64,000 nucleotides of DNA from Symbiodinium natans (GCA_905221605.1 CAJNDS010002436.1:74501-138500); one strand, 5' to 3'; positions 35,378-48,315 are shown, numbered from the stretch's first letter. The notes: generated by a model from the letters alone, not told the origin. Numbers and translations: made by a program.

Positions 35378-37002
35378 CTCCAGCACGTGGAACATCTGCC
35401 TCAAGCGCTCGCTCGCTTTCTCTCTCCTCTATCTCCCCCTCTCTCAACACAAGCCTGCTGCACAGAATGCAAGGAGCACGGTCGTAGTCTGGGGCCCCCG
35501 CCAAGTCCAGTCACCGGGCAGGTGGTCCGGAGCCTGCCAGCAGGCTCAACTCAGGGAGCCTTCCTGAAACCTCTGTGACCCTTCGACCGCACCTTGTGGG
35601 GACTAAGGCAACTGTCGCCATTTTTGCACATGGAGACGAAGCCTCAGCTCCACAAAGAACGTTAAAGAGAGATCCATTGCAGCAGGCCGTCGAGGGCCGA
35701 GGGCTCACTGGTGGAATCGTGCAGGGCTCACGCCTGCAACACGGGGGGGCGACCACCATCAACGTAAGATACGAGTAACGTAAGGGGGGGCTCAGAATAT
35801 CGGCATGTCCAGGGAACGGTTGTGGTCCGCGTGGTGCAGGGCAATGCGGCCATGGCCTCAAGACGCGGGAGGATGTGCGCTACGGCTCCGCACCAGCGCC
35901 TCCCTCATTGATCTTCAACGGATACAGTACCCTCTCCGGACAGCGAACAGCCCCTCGTAATGCTCGCCATGCCTGCGTCCACAACCGTGTATTTCTCCGC
36001 GCCCCAGCCGGTCGGCCTCAGGTCATGTATGGTCATGGCTTCGGCAGTAGTGAGACATGTGTAGACCGTCCTCACGGGCGTGTCTAAAGCTTTATGAAGC
36101 TGTCCCCCGATCTCCGGACCCTCTTCTCAGGCCCGGACAGCTGATTCCAGTTCTTCGTCGGCGAGCGATGCATTTTCTTAGAGGGCGCGATGGACTCCGG
36201 CTGTCAGCTTTGGGGGGATGGGGGGCGGGGGGGGGGGGATGCAGAGCAACACAAACATATTCAGATTCAGCTCGACGTATCAAAGTGGAAGAACCACATG
36301 AGCACGCGACACGGTATCCCATAGAGAACCGTGACCGGAAGCTGACCAACTATCGGCAGGCCCAAGATGGCCCAAGGCTCGCTGCTCATTTTGATGAAGC
36401 GGTTGCTGGCCGCGTTGTGCAAGGCCACCTGGCCGTAGCCGGCGTCCACCACCTTGGGTATATGGCTGCTGCGCGCGCTCGAAAAAAGACGGCGGCTGCT
36501 ACATGGCGGCTTTGGTCTGGTGCTTGGCTGCTGGAGCTTCCTCGGCCGCGGGCCCGGAACGGCTCCCAGCTCCAGCCCGATGGATACTCGTTCATGTTGT
36601 TCAACCTGGGAACACAACTTGTCCAGCGAAGCCGCTGTGGGTTCAGGGGGATGGGCGGTTGGGCTCTGGATCTTGATGCTAGGTCTGCGGGTCCGAAAGG
36701 AAGGGTTGCAGCGCAGTGGCTTCGGCGAGCCGTCCATCTTGTCGTGGTGCCCGTTCATGCGCATGTAGCGCTTGTGGATGTCGTTCCTCGCTCGAGCAGC
36801 TCGTTTGGCTGCTTCGGCTAGGCCATGCACAGGGGAGTTCGATAGAACGAGCAAAAACAAGATGATAATCTGAAGGCCTGCGCCCCAACAGCACCTAACA
36901 GCACCCAACAGCACCCTGCACCCCTTTCTCGACAGAGGGCACAGCTCTCACTTGCTCTCCGAGGCACCACAGCGCCACGGTGGTGCCAGGCCGGAGCAGG
37001 GC
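35378..37002 (-). CDS. Gene A unit 5, second beta-trefoil-like domain (exons x9-x18)
   Basis: Exons: x9 36960-37002, x10 36715-36786, x11 36550-36605, x12 36351-36452, x13 36133-36176, x14 35973-36016, x15 35805-35856, x16 35593-35642, x17 35502-35533, x18 35378-35399. Sequence and splice sites match unit 3 at an offset of 11,313 bp through x15, after which the two diverge. x16 reads GFVSMCKNGDSCLSPHK, with a Cys pair in the third lobe found in every unit. The G tract near 36226-36238 in the x12-x13 intron is also present at the matching place in unit 3. Confidence 0.8.
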
Positions 37003-37420
37003 CTGGTTCCCCGTGATTGAAGCGGGACTCTCTGCAACATTTCTGAAGTCTCTCATGCTCGATCGAAGTCCGCTCTCTCCGCCATGTGCGCTCTTGCCGC
37101 CGTCTGCTCTCTCTCCACCGCGTGCTCCTAGAACCTTTCGGCTGGGGCGCAGAGACGGGCCGGAAGCGCTCCCAGCCCCAGTTGGAAGGCAGATCCTTCA
37201 GCAAGGCAACGCCACAGCTGCCACAGCTTGGGTGCGGGGTAGGCGAGGCATGTCAGGAATGTGGCACTTCCATGATCGGATTGCTGGTCAAGAGGGCATG
37301 CGGCGAGAGGCGAGACATGTCTGCGAGAACCAACTATTGCAGAAACGGAAAAAATGCGGTGCGGTCCCAGGCATTGCGAGCAGGGCTGGTGTCCTTAGCC
37401 GGGACCCACGCTCCCAGCAG
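35798..37420 (+). repeat. Segmental repeat, copy in unit 5 (partner 47111-48727)
   Basis: This stretch is almost identical to 47111-48727 at a constant offset of 11,313 bp over most of its length, including introns and the internal G tract. Small indels appear near 37100 against 48410 and beyond 37400. It covers x7-x15 of gene A. Confidence 0.85.
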
Positions 37421-38845
37421 CCGTTTCTTGGGCAGCACCATCTAAAATTGCTAACCTTTGCATGTGGCCACGCCCCCTCCAACTGATCCGAGCATCCATG
37501 TGGTGTTTATCGGGCATCCGCATGTACTTGTTGTGGGAACGGCAGTGGAGGGCCACCTGGCAACACAACCGCTTGGCCTCGGATGGGCCTCTGACCAGCC
37601 TCCCTTGTAGGATCTAAGGAATCTAATTTATCCAAGGCTTTACGGCAACAAACCTGCCGCAACCCTGCCGCAACCCTGCAGGGTCATGTATGGCACAACA
37701 AGATCATGTCGACCATGCAGCCTTACGGAAGACTTACGGTAGCCCCTCTCCACAAGCAGGCACTGATTCCGCCTGCCCCGAGCCAGCATCCACTGGCGTG
37801 AATGTCTCCCATGACTTCATGTGCGGTGCACCGTCCATGTCCTGCGGCTTGGAAAATCTCGGAGGCTGATGTCATTACGTCTCATCGTCACAAGCTTCAA
37901 GCTTCAAATGTCCGCCACATCAAAGTGCTATGATCAGCAAGGAAAAAAGTGAGTCGGTCGTTGTTGTCTCGCAGCCGGATCCAGTTGTTCTCTCGCGGGT
38001 TGTGCAGCCCGATCTTGGCGTCACCTCGCGCAGAGCTTCAACTGAGCACCCATCTACCACCATGTTGGACAGCTGCCAAAATGGCGCTCGTGCGGAAAAA
38101 CTGTAAGCTTACAACATTATTCTTACAACAACAAGATGGCCGTCCTATGACGAAGGCTCTGTCTTGAAATGGAAATCCCCTTCCATGCCTGCAGACCTTG
38201 GTAACCTTCAAACTTCTGGAAGCCCACGAGCCCACATTATCTATATTGTATTGTCTGCCCTCCATTGCCCTTCGTTCTGCACATGCCGGCTTGCTTCGCG
38301 ATCCATCGGCAATTTGCATCCAGCTGTGGGATTGATTCGCTTTGCTGACCAGAGCAACTAACCGCAAGTAGGCGGCAAGTGTTTTCATGTACCCCAAAGT
38401 CGAGATGCCTGCGTAGTGGACACGGAAGAAGGTCGACGACCAGCCCGAGGGGAGCTGATCCTCATCATTGCACGGGAAATGCGGGGCTGCTGAACCTGGA
38501 AATGGGGAACGGTGGCCTAAAGCGCAAGCTCTGATCATTTCTGCACCAAGGCTCGGAATTCTTCTGGGAAGTCCACACCATGTCATGCCCCCACCTTAGC
38601 GGATGCTGCCTATGTCAGGGGTTAGGGGCCAGGGCTCCTACTAGTTCCTATGCGCTCTACATCCGCCCCGAGCCTCTCGGAAACACAAAACGGAAACTCA
38701 ATCCTTACAGGGTTTAGGGGTTTAGGGTAACCCTGTCCTCTCATCAAACATCTTGCGGCAAGCTCATATCCGCGCCCAGCGGCATGTTCACGAAGCGGTT
38801 GTGATTCGCTTGGTGGAGGGCCACAGTCGCACCCAGCAGCCGGGA
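37151..38845 (-). CDS. Gene A unit 5, first beta-trefoil-like domain (exons x1-x8)
   Basis: Exons: x1 38771-38845, x2 38537-38594, x3 38408-38459, x4 about 37954-38024, x5 37773-37841, x6 about 37490-37556, x7 about 37356-37393, x8 37151-37195. x1 reads SRLLGATVALHQANHNRF then VNMPLGAD and is followed by GA, where units 2, 3, 4 and 6 have GC. x2 is three bases shorter than usual (58 nt) and appears to end before a GA donor. x3 reads DQLPSGWSSTFFRVHYAG with a GC donor. x5 has a GC donor after DAGSGQ. From x7 leftwards the sequence enters the block shared with unit 3. Confidence 0.77.
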
Positions 38846-39195
38846 CTGGGCAATTGTCTTCGGCTGGTCTTGACACGATGTGCGCCCCCATATTGCGAGG
38901 GGCTTCACAAAAAAGGGGTACCTGTTTATCCCTCGGCTCATACTTCATAAGGACTATAGCAACTCTCCTGTTAGGGATTCCTACCATCAAAAAGGATGAT
39001 GATTACATAGCCCGCAAGTCCGCACACCTTGAAGCAACCGCAAAAGGCATTAGCACAAGTACACAACCAAAAGAAGCAAAATTCCACTTCAAAGCAAAGA
39101 TTTTCAGAAAGAAAACCTCACACCTTGAAGCAACCGCAAAAGTTTGAAAGAAGTGCGGATCGCCAAATCGACCCCGGGCAAATTTTGTTCCCACT

Positions 39196-39721
<526 letters not shown>

Positions 39722-39780
39722 GACGGCACAACTACCACGACTACCAGGGACATCTCTCTCGCCATATCCCTCCCATCTGC

Positions 39781-41028
39781 CTGGCAGCGCTTCCCGCGCA
39801 GGACGAGGCCGCCGTCGCAGCTCCCGCAGTGGTCGTTTTGCTGCGGCAGCTGGGGTGGTGGCATCGATACTGTTGGGTCAAGCGTTGAAGGGGTTCCTAA
39901 AGACCTCTTTGATGGCACAGGCTTTTGAAGGTGCTGGGAGCTCACGCCCTCCTAACACGCCTGTGCTGCTTTCACATCTCCATGAAGCAGCCCCCGTCAC
40001 TACAGAAGGTCTAAACCCTAAACCCTAAACCCTAAAATATACAAGGGTTCACGACTGTCTGTGAGACTGTGAGATCGGTAAGGAAGATCCACCGAGGCCT
40101 CGGGCAGTAGGTGTTGGGGGAGCACAAAGCAGGGACCCCCCTCAGTCACATATTGCACCCCTTTATTTGTCACTTTTTTGAGCCGGAATGGTTCCCCCTC
40201 AGCCAACAGTCGGAGTTCCGAACCTTTTCCCCTCCCACCACCCCCCACCTGAACCTCCCTCCTCCCACTTGCCTGCCTGACTTTCCCAACTACCCCCTCG
40301 CCCTTGCTGGCGCTCCTTGTTTGGATTGGAAAGGCTTTTCCCCTCGCCACCCAAACCCAGTTGTCCTTGCTTGCTTGTTCTACCACTCCGACGTTTGGTG
40401 TGCTACAACATGTTACAACCGAGTCCCCGAAAGGGAATGGTTGCACGAAGCCTCTCAAAGCGCGGAAGCCGAGCAGCACCTTTTCACCCGCGCTGGGCAG
40501 GCCCCGGCCGAGGCGGGTGGAGTAGCGATGAGTAGCGTTAACAATAAAGAAGTCCTCACGACCTCAACATACCTCAACACCACCGGGCGCACCCTACGGT
40601 CTTGCTGGGCAACGCAGGAGTGGCAGATGCGGTCCCGTCCGCTCGTGCAGCTGTAGGCCTGCCAGCTGCAAGCTCAACATTGAAAAAGAAAAACAAAAGT
40701 GCAACACTAAACTAAACCCTTTCTCGAGACCGCCACCTTGCAGTGCTTTCCATGCAGGTAGTAACCGTCGTTGCACGTGGCGCAGTGGTTGTGAGCCTTG
40801 GCTTTGCATGGCTTGGAACCATGCCACGTTGCACGAAAATGCACTCGTCTACTCGTCTCGCAGCTTGCTCAGAACTGTTCGGAAATGTTCGGGCAATTTC
40901 GGAGATTTTTTCAGGCCCCAAAACAGGCCTTCCCGGAGCCACAGCCCCCCTGAGCCCCCAACCTGCCGGTTTGCAGGGTTTTGGCAGGTCTTGCAGCTGG
41001 CACCCCCGCCGGTGCTGCAAGGCGTGAT
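39781..41028 (-). CDS. Gene A unit 4, two six-cysteine modules (exons x19-x22)
   Basis: Exons: x19 40963-41028, x20 40737-40796, x21 40593-40658, x22 39781-39840. Peptides: TPCSTGGGASCKTCQNPANR, HNHCATCNDGYYLHGKHC, YSCTSGRDRICHSCVAQQDR and NDHCGSCDGGLVLRGKRC. This is the one unit with a GT donor after x20 (four other units have GC, one GA). x22 follows an intron of about 750 bp (39841-40592) that includes a short run of the CCCTAAA repeat near 40010-40037. x22 lies directly beside the 0.5-kb ACT microsatellite to its left. Confidence 0.8.
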
Positions 41029-41138
41029 CTGGCAAACGCAGGATGGGACTGGCTTCCAAAGGCCATCGCATGCTATCGCCACGCTGCGTGATCTTGTGCA
41101 ACGTTGCATGAAGTTCTGTCAAGAGTTGCGTGTCGGGC

Positions 41139-42859
41139 CTCCAGCACGTGGAACATCTGCCTCGAGCATTCGGTCGCTTTCTCTCTCTTCTATCCCCCCC
41201 TCTCTCAACAGTAGCGTGCTGCACAGACTGCAAGGAGCACGAGGAGCACGGGCCCAGTCTTGGGCTCCCGCCAGGTCCAGTCACCGGGCAGGTGGTCCGG
41301 AGCCTGGGCAGCAGGCTCAACTCTGTACAGGGAGCCTTCTTGAAACCTCCGCGACCCTTCGACCGCACCTTGTGGGGACTAAGGCAACTTTCGCCGTTGG
41401 CGCACATGGAGACGAAGCCTCAGCTCGGTAAAGAACGGTCAAGAGACTCGAGATCCATGGCTGCAGGACGTCGAGGGCCGAGGGCTCACTGGTGGAATCG
41501 TGCAGGGCCCATGTCTGCAACACGATAGGACGAGCACCATCAACATTAGGGGGTCATATCGGCATCTCCAAAGAACGGTTGTGCTCCGCGTGGTGCAGGG
41601 CAATGCGGCCATGGCCTCAAGACGCGGGATGATGTGCGCTACGGCTCCGCACCAGCGCCTCCCTCATTGATCTTCAACGGATACAGTAACCTCTCCGGAC
41701 AGCGAACAGCCCCTCATAATGCTCGCCATGCCTGCGTCCACAACCGTGTATTTCTCCGCGCCCCAGCCGGTGGGCCTCAGGTTGCGTCTGTATAGAGGCA
41801 TATAGAGGCCAAAGCAATTTTAAGAGCGCCTTCGTCCGCGCTCACGGCACAGCTGTCCTCCGATCTCCGACCCAACAATAAACCCTCTGAGGCCAGGGCA
41901 GCTTATTCCAATCCTTCTGCGGCGAGCGATGCATTTTCTTAGCGAGCGCGATGCAGATTTGTTGAGGGGAGGGGACTGGGCTAGCGGCATCCCCACACCC
42001 CCACGGCGTCTGCAAATAACACGGGGGGCATAGCAAGTCTCAAAGTGCCAGCGGTTATGGGAACTCGCATGGACCCGCATTCCCACAAGAAGCCTGGGCT
42101 CTAGACTCTAGAAGATTGACAGGGCGTAGCAAGATGTTGCAAGGGGGTGCAAGATGCTGGATCAGGTGCTGTGCTAGGCTAAAGTTTAAACCCTTGCCTT
42201 TGCTCGCCCTCGAATCCAGTCCGAAGCCCACCTGCTTCCCCAAAAACAGTTCCAAAGAAGGACGAGGCTCGCTGCTCATTTTGATGAAGCGGTTGCTGGC
42301 CGCGTTGTGCAAGGCCACCTGGCCGTAGCCGGCGTCCACCACCTTGAGTATGGTTTCGCGAAGATGTTTGGAAAATGACGGCGGCAGCATGGGGGCTTTG
42401 GTTTGGCGCTTGACCGCTCGGCCGCGGGCCCGGAACGGCTCCCAGCTCCAACGCGATGGGTACTCGTTCATGTTGTTCAACCTGGCACGCAGGTGGCAGA
42501 TCGTGGGCTCAGGAGGGTCAGGGTGGGGTCGGGCTCCAGGTCTGAAAGACATGACGAACAGCAGATGCTGCAGCCGTGCGGCTTCGGTGAGCCGTCCATC
42601 TTGTCGTGGTGCCCGTTCATGCGCATGAAGCGCTTGTGGATGTCATTCCTGTGTCGGGGCTTCGGCTGGCTTGCAGCAGCTGTGGCACGCAGCAGCTTCG
42701 CAGATAGTCTAGAGAGCGCAAGCACAAAGACAACATGAAAATCTCATCAGTCTGAAGCTCTCGTTCATCGGAGGCCTGCGCCCCATACCCCCACACCGTC
42801 GCTCTCACTTGCTCTCCGAGGCACCACAGCGCCACGGTGGTGCCAGGCCGGAGCAAGGC
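41139..42859 (-). CDS. Gene A unit 4, second beta-trefoil-like domain (exons x9-x18)
   Basis: Exons: x9 42817-42859, x10 42580-42648, x11 42426-42481, x12 42232-42342, x13 41895-41938, x14 41732-41775, x15 41564-41615, x16 41369-41418, x17 41272-41303, x18 41139-41160. x12 is the longest copy; it runs past SNRFIKMSSEP into RPSLELFLGKQ before a clear gtgggc donor. x13 reads KMHRSPQKDWNKLPWP. x9 is followed by GA. The x14-x15 intron (41616-41731) is almost identical to the matching introns of units 3 and 5, although other introns of this unit differ more. Confidence 0.78.
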
Positions 42860-42936
42860 CTGGTTTCTCTGCAGATTTCTGAGGTCTCTCATGCTCGATC
42901 GCCGTCCGCTCTCCTAGAACCTTTCGGCTGGGGCAC

Positions 42937-45016
42937 TGAGACGGGCCGGAAGCGCTCCCAGCCCCAGTTGGAAGGCAGATCCTTCAACAAGGCAACACCA
43001 CAGCTGCCACAGCTTGGGTGCGGGGTAGGCGAGGCATGTCAGGAATGTGGCACTTCCAATGCAAAGACTGACGACTTTTCTCTACTTCTCTTGTTTTTGC
43101 CTTACCCAGCCCGTGGCGACTCTTCAAGTTCGGAAGTCCACCCTGACGTGTCTGCGTGAACCAACTATTGCAGAAACGAGAAAAGTAGGCGGCGCGGTCC
43201 CAGGCATTGCGGGCAGGGCTGGTGTCCTTAGAACCAGCATCCACGCTAGCAGTGTCTTGGGCAGCTGCAGCATACTCTCCCAACCACTTGACACCTAAAA
43301 TGGCTAACCTTTGCGTTGAGCCGCACCGTCTTATCCAAAATAATCTGGGGATCCATGTGGTGTCCATTCGGCATCCGCATGTACTTGTTGTGGGCACGGC
43401 AGTGGAGGGCCACCTAGCAGCGACGTGGCTACGGTACGGTTCAGTCATATCACTGGGGAAGAAGCCACATATCTCCAAGTACACGCGGCGGAAGAAGAAG
43501 TCACTTCATGAGGCGCGAAACCGATCACATGTACACTACTCAACACTCAATCCCGAAGTGCACCCGCTCCCAAGCAAGTATTGCCACTGATTTTGGAAGC
43601 AAACGCATGGCACAACGCGCAGGCGAAAATACAATTTCAAGCAAGTCCTGGGTTGACATACACCATTTGATACCATTGGAAGCCAACCACCATGAAGATG
43701 CGCTCCCCAGATCAGCCTAGATAGTTAGGAAGGCGAACTCCTGACAGCCCACATGCAGGCGAGCACATGGCTTCAAGCAAGCCAAGCCAATCCCCGAGCT
43801 ATGAACTTCCTCCCACCAGCGATTCCAGTACTAAGCTCGCATTACAAATCCATGAATCTCATCCCGGCCCGGAAACCGGTGATTCGAGTTCGAAACTTGT
43901 ACTACAAATCCGCGGCTCGTTTGGACTGCGATGCAAACCTCGGTTCTCCACAACGAACCGCTGTTCCGTTATGAAGGCGAATGTTTCCCCAATGTTTGGT
44001 GATATCCACAAACAAGCATTACGGCACGACTTCAGTTGTCTTGTGTGGTGGGACCTTTACCCCAAGCGCGATTGGACGCGACTTTACACAAAAAAGATTC
44101 GATCTAAACTCCTCCTTCTCCCCCCCCCCCCACCCGCTTCCCCCCAAACCCCAGCGGCCGCCTTCCCAGAACCGGCATCCACTGCTGTGAAGGTTTCCCA
44201 TGAGTGCCGCGCACCCGCGCCGTCCATGTCCTGCGGCTCGGAAGAAGCTCGGAGGTTGCATGAGGAGGCCACGAGTCGAACTCAACAAAATCAGGCCTTG
44301 TGCCTATGATTCTGTCCCATTACGTCCCCATGGGCCCTCAAAGATATACACAAATGGGCCATCACAAGTAGCAGTGAGCCTTTGGATCCCCAATCGCCCA
44401 GAAAATTCCCCCTAAATCGTGTGGCAGTCGGTCGTTGTTGTCTCTCAGCCGGATCCACTTGTTCTCTCGTGGGTTGTGCAGCCCAATCTTGGCGTCACCT
44501 CGTTGCGGGCATCTGGGCATACTAGACACGCAAAGGCGAGGAGTTGTAGGACGTTTTCTCTTTCATGCCATGACAAGGTCGATGACCTTCGGAAGGCTAG
44601 AGTGTGCATCAGCTGCCGCCCAGCAGGCCGTTAAGTGGGGATGGGGGTGGGGGTGGGGCCACAGCACGCTGTCCCGGGATGCAGACCCGCAAAGTGGACG
44701 CGGAAGAAGGTCGACGACCAGCCAGAGGGAAGCTGATCCTCACGGGCACAGACAAGCCCGGACACCGTGCGCAAAATCTCCGAAGCCTCAACCACAGCGA
44801 GCCAACAAAAGCCTTGCCCCCCCGCATACACACATATTTTGCCGGCCAAGGGTCCGAGTTCTTCTTGGAGGTCCAGACCATGTCATGCCCCCACCTCGGC
44901 CAATTGCTGCAGGAGCACGACACGTCCTAGGCGTCTTTCGCGAGCCCGAGCGGCATATTCACGAAGCGGCCGTGATTCTCTTGGTGGAGAGCCACCGTGG
45001 CGCCCAGCAGCCGGGA
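42937..45016 (-). CDS. Gene A unit 4, first beta-trefoil-like domain (exons x1-x8)
   Basis: Exons: x1 44942-45016, x2 44834-44894, x3 44687-44738, x4 about 44428-44498, x5 44162-44230, x6 about 43347-43413, x7 about 43189-43226, x8 42937-42981. x1 reads SRLLGATVALHQENHGRF and x3 DQLPSGWSSTFFRVHFAG. The 3' edge of x4 is unclear: at the expected base the sequence is CCGA|CT instead of GT or GC, here and in unit 5. The x5-x6 intron (43414-44161) has C-rich and poorly coding sequence. The x6-x7 intron carries a short motif resembling part of the dinoflagellate spliced leader (see findings). Confidence 0.75.
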
Positions 45017-45155
45017 CTGACAGGGCAGGGATGCGAGAACACGTTGGCTCTTTCTGGGGATGCTCTGGGCCTTGTTGGAGCTGTCTGAGCTATGCCTACA
45101 TGCAGCCCTCGGCATCTTGACCGCACACGTCAGCAGGCCACTTGCACTGCCCTGC

Positions 45156-45879
45156 CTGGCAGCGCCTCCCGCGCATGACGTGGCCACCGTCGCAGCTTCC
45201 GCAGTGGTCGTTTTGCTGCGGCAGGGCGGGAGCTTGTGGTCGGGAGTGCATGGAGGTCAGCTGACGGGGCCAAGCGGAGGCGGGACAATGCGGGAGACCT
45301 ATCGGACGATGGTTCGGAAATTCCCAGGGATCCTTGGCACTGAAGGCCTTCTTTAACATATCGCCTCTGCCCCGAAGCAGCTTTGAAATCCCAATCACCA
45401 AGCTTCGCCAAGGTCTTGCCAAAACCACCCCGCCGGGCGCACCCTGCGGTCGTGCTGGGCAACGCAGGATTTGCAGATGCGGTCCCGTCCGCTCGTGCAG
45501 CTGTAGGCCTCCCAGCTGCAAGCTCAAAACTGAAAACAAAAAAACAACCCTAAGCCATCCTAAGCCTAAGCCCTTTCTCGAGACCGCCGCCTTGCAGTGC
45601 TTTCCATGCAGGTAGTAGCCGTTGTTGCACGTGGCGCAGTGGTTGTGAACCTTGGCTTTGCATGGCTTGGAACAATGCAACATGGCACGAAATTGCACTC
45701 ATCTTGCAGCCCACATTTGCTCAGTTCGGAAATGTTCGGGCATTCTCGGGGAGACTTCAGGCAACAGGCCTTCCCGGAGCCGCAGCCCCCCCACCCTTTT
45801 CTGAGCCACCAACCTTCCGGTTTGCTGGGTTTTGGCAGGTCTTGCAGCTGGCGCCCCCGCCGGTGCTGCAAGGCATGAT
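45156..45879 (-). CDS. Gene A unit 3, two six-cysteine modules (exons x19-x22)
   Basis: Exons: x19 45814-45879, x20 45591-45650, x21 45443-45508, x22 45156-45215. Peptides: MPCSTGGGASCKTCQNPANR, HNHCATCNNGYYLHGKHC, YSCTSGRDRICKSCVAQHDR and NDHCGSCDGGHVMRGRRC. The second and fourth exons have GC donors and the first and third GT. The intron to the right (45880-46724) contains no pattern that I recognise as an exon. Confidence 0.8.
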
Positions 45880-46724
45880 CTGGCAAAGGTGGGAGGCAGC
45901 GAGTTCCAGATCTACACAAGTGAAGCTTGACAACGTATCAAGGAAGGGTTTGCCAAATCGTTTCGAGAGATTGAAGGAGCGCGGGATTCCGAGAGCCACG
46001 GGCCCACCATCAGTCAAGCAGGATCCTTCAAACACTCTTCCAAGAGCTGTAGAGCGAGGCCAGTTTCAACTCTCATCATCAATGCTCAAATGCTAGCAAG
46101 GCTACAGTACACTGGGTAGATAGGATATATAGGCGATGAAGGGTAACAAAAAGTAAAAAACTAGGGTTCAAACCTAAGGGGTACAGGCTTCGGACCTCTA
46201 GTTCAGAGATTGAGGTTCTTGTCCGTGTTGTCTTCACAAAAGCTCAGGCATCCTAGGAGGAGTCCTGGTGTCCTACATGTCCGGGCGTTTATTCGGCTAA
46301 ACCTGTAGGATAAGCACGTGATCATCTATGAACTTGCTTGGGCCAAGTTTCAAAACATGACTCACATGTTTATCTGTAATCAGGGGATGGGAAAGTAGAG
46401 AGATCGAGAGCCTGACAAACTGAAGATTCAAAGCCTATTGGGGTTGGGGGGGGGGGGCTGCATTGTTTCAAATGTCCCTGACCTTCCAACCTTTGCCGAT
46501 CCTTCGAGACCCTAGTCTTAACATGTTCTCATTGCTCCCTTGTTCGTTCGTGTGAACATTGTAAGCAATCAGAGGAATCAGAGGATGGGAAAGTGGAAAG
46601 TGATCCCTTTCTGGCAATCCCATTGCATACCCAAACGGCCAAGAAGCTTCAGCAAGTCATCTCATGTCTAAGAAGAGTCTCAGTCTATGCATCCGTGCAT
46701 CCCTTCACTCGCCATGTCTCGGGC

Positions 46725-48315
46725 CTCCAGCACGTGGAACATCTGCCTCAAGCGCTGCGGGCTGAGTCCAAAAGCAGAAGGCAGAACACGCTTTCAAAGC
46801 TTCTGGGGCTTCTGGCCATGTCCAGCCGCCGGGCAGCTGGTCCGGAGCCTGGCGGCAGGCTCTCAGCTCCGTACCAGGAAGCCTTCTTGACACCTCCCCG
46901 CGACCTTCCGCGACCCTTCAACGCCGCACCTTGTGGGGGCTAAGGCAACTGGCGCCGTGATGGCACATGGACACGAAGCCTCAGCTCGGTAAAGAATGGT
47001 GAAGAGAGATATGACACGAAGCTAACTGGGTGGACTCGCGGAGGGCTCAGGGCTCGCATCGGCACTAAGGGCGAACACACCCGAGTCAGCCTCAACATAG
47101 GGGCTCTTAATATCGGCATGTCCAGGGAACGGTTGTGGTCCGCGTGGTGCAGGGCAATGCGGCCATGGCCTCAAGACGCGGGAGGATGTGCGCTACGGCT
47201 CCGCACCAGCGCCTCCCTCTTTGATCTTCAACGGATACAGTACCCTCTCCGGACAGCGAACAGCCCCTCGTAATGCTCGCCATGCCTGCGTCCACAACCG
47301 TGTATTTCTCCGCGCCCCAGCCGGTCGGCCTCAGGTCATGTATGGTCATGGCTTCGGCAGTAGTGGGACATGTGTAGACCGTCCTCACGGGCGTGTCTAA
47401 AGCTTTATGAAGCTGTCCCCCGATCTCCGGACCCTCTTCTCAGGCCCGGACAGCTGATTCCAGTTCTTCGTCGGCGAGCGATGCATTTTCTTAGAGGGCG
47501 CGATGGACTCCGGCTGTCAGCTTTGGGGGGATGGGGGGCGGGGGGGGGGGGATGCAGAGCAACACAAACATATTCAGATTCAGCTCGACGTATCAAAGTG
47601 GAAGAACCACATGAGCACGCGACACGGTATCCCATAGAGAACCGTGACCGGAAGCTGACCAACTATCGGCAGGCCCAAGATGGCCCAAGGCTCGCTGCTC
47701 ATTTTGATGAAGCGGTTGCTGGCCGCGTTGTGCAAGGCCACCTGGCCGTAGCCGGCGTCCACCACCTTGGGTATATGGCTGCTGCGCGCGCTCGAAAAAA
47801 GACGGCGGCTGCCACATGGCGGCTTTGGTCTGGTGCTTGGCTGCTGGAGCTTCCTCGGCCGCGGGCCCGGAACGGCTCCCAGCTCCAGCCCGATGGATAC
47901 TCGTTCATGTTGTTCAACCTGGGAACACAACTTGTCCAGCGAAGCCGCTGTGGGTTCAGGGGGATGGGCGGTTGGGCTCTGGATCTTGATGCTAGGTCTG
48001 CGGGTCCGAAAGGAAGGGTTGCAGCGCAGTGGCTTCGGCGAGCCGTCCATCTTGTCGTGGTGCCCGTTCATGCGCATGTAGCGCTTGTGGATGTCGTTCC
48101 TCGCTCGAGCAGCTTGTTTGGCTGCTTCGGCTAGGCCATGCACAGGGGAGTTCGATAGAACGAGCAAAAACAAGATGATAATCTGAAGGCCTGCGCCCCA
48201 ACAGCACCGAACAGCACCCAACAGCACCCCGCACCCCTTTCTCGACAGAGGGCACAGCTCTCACTTGCTCTCCGAGGCACCACAGCGCCACGGTGGTGCC
48301 AGGCCGGAGCAGGGC
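46725..48315 (-). CDS. Gene A unit 3, second beta-trefoil-like domain (exons x9-x18)
   Basis: Exons: x9 48273-48315, x10 48028-48099, x11 47863-47918, x12 47664-47765, x13 47446-47489, x14 47286-47329, x15 47118-47169, x16 46930-46979, x17 46817-46848, x18 46725-46746. x12 reads VVDAGYGQVALHNAASNRF then IKMSSEPWAILGLPI and runs to a GT donor. x13 reads KMHRSPTKNWNQLS and x14 RPTGWGAEKYTVVDAG. The x9 donor is GA and the x14 donor GC. Exons x9-x15 and the introns between them are almost base-for-base the same as in unit 5, at a constant offset of 11,313 bp. The long plus-strand ORF antisense to this block (47370-48134) is treated as a shadow. Confidence 0.8.

Noticed and set aside
36057-36821. 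254-codon plus-strand frame, with a near-identical copy at 47370-48134
   Set aside because: Antisense to exons x10-x13 of gene A. It is conserved only because the whole DNA block is duplicated, and its residues show no domain.
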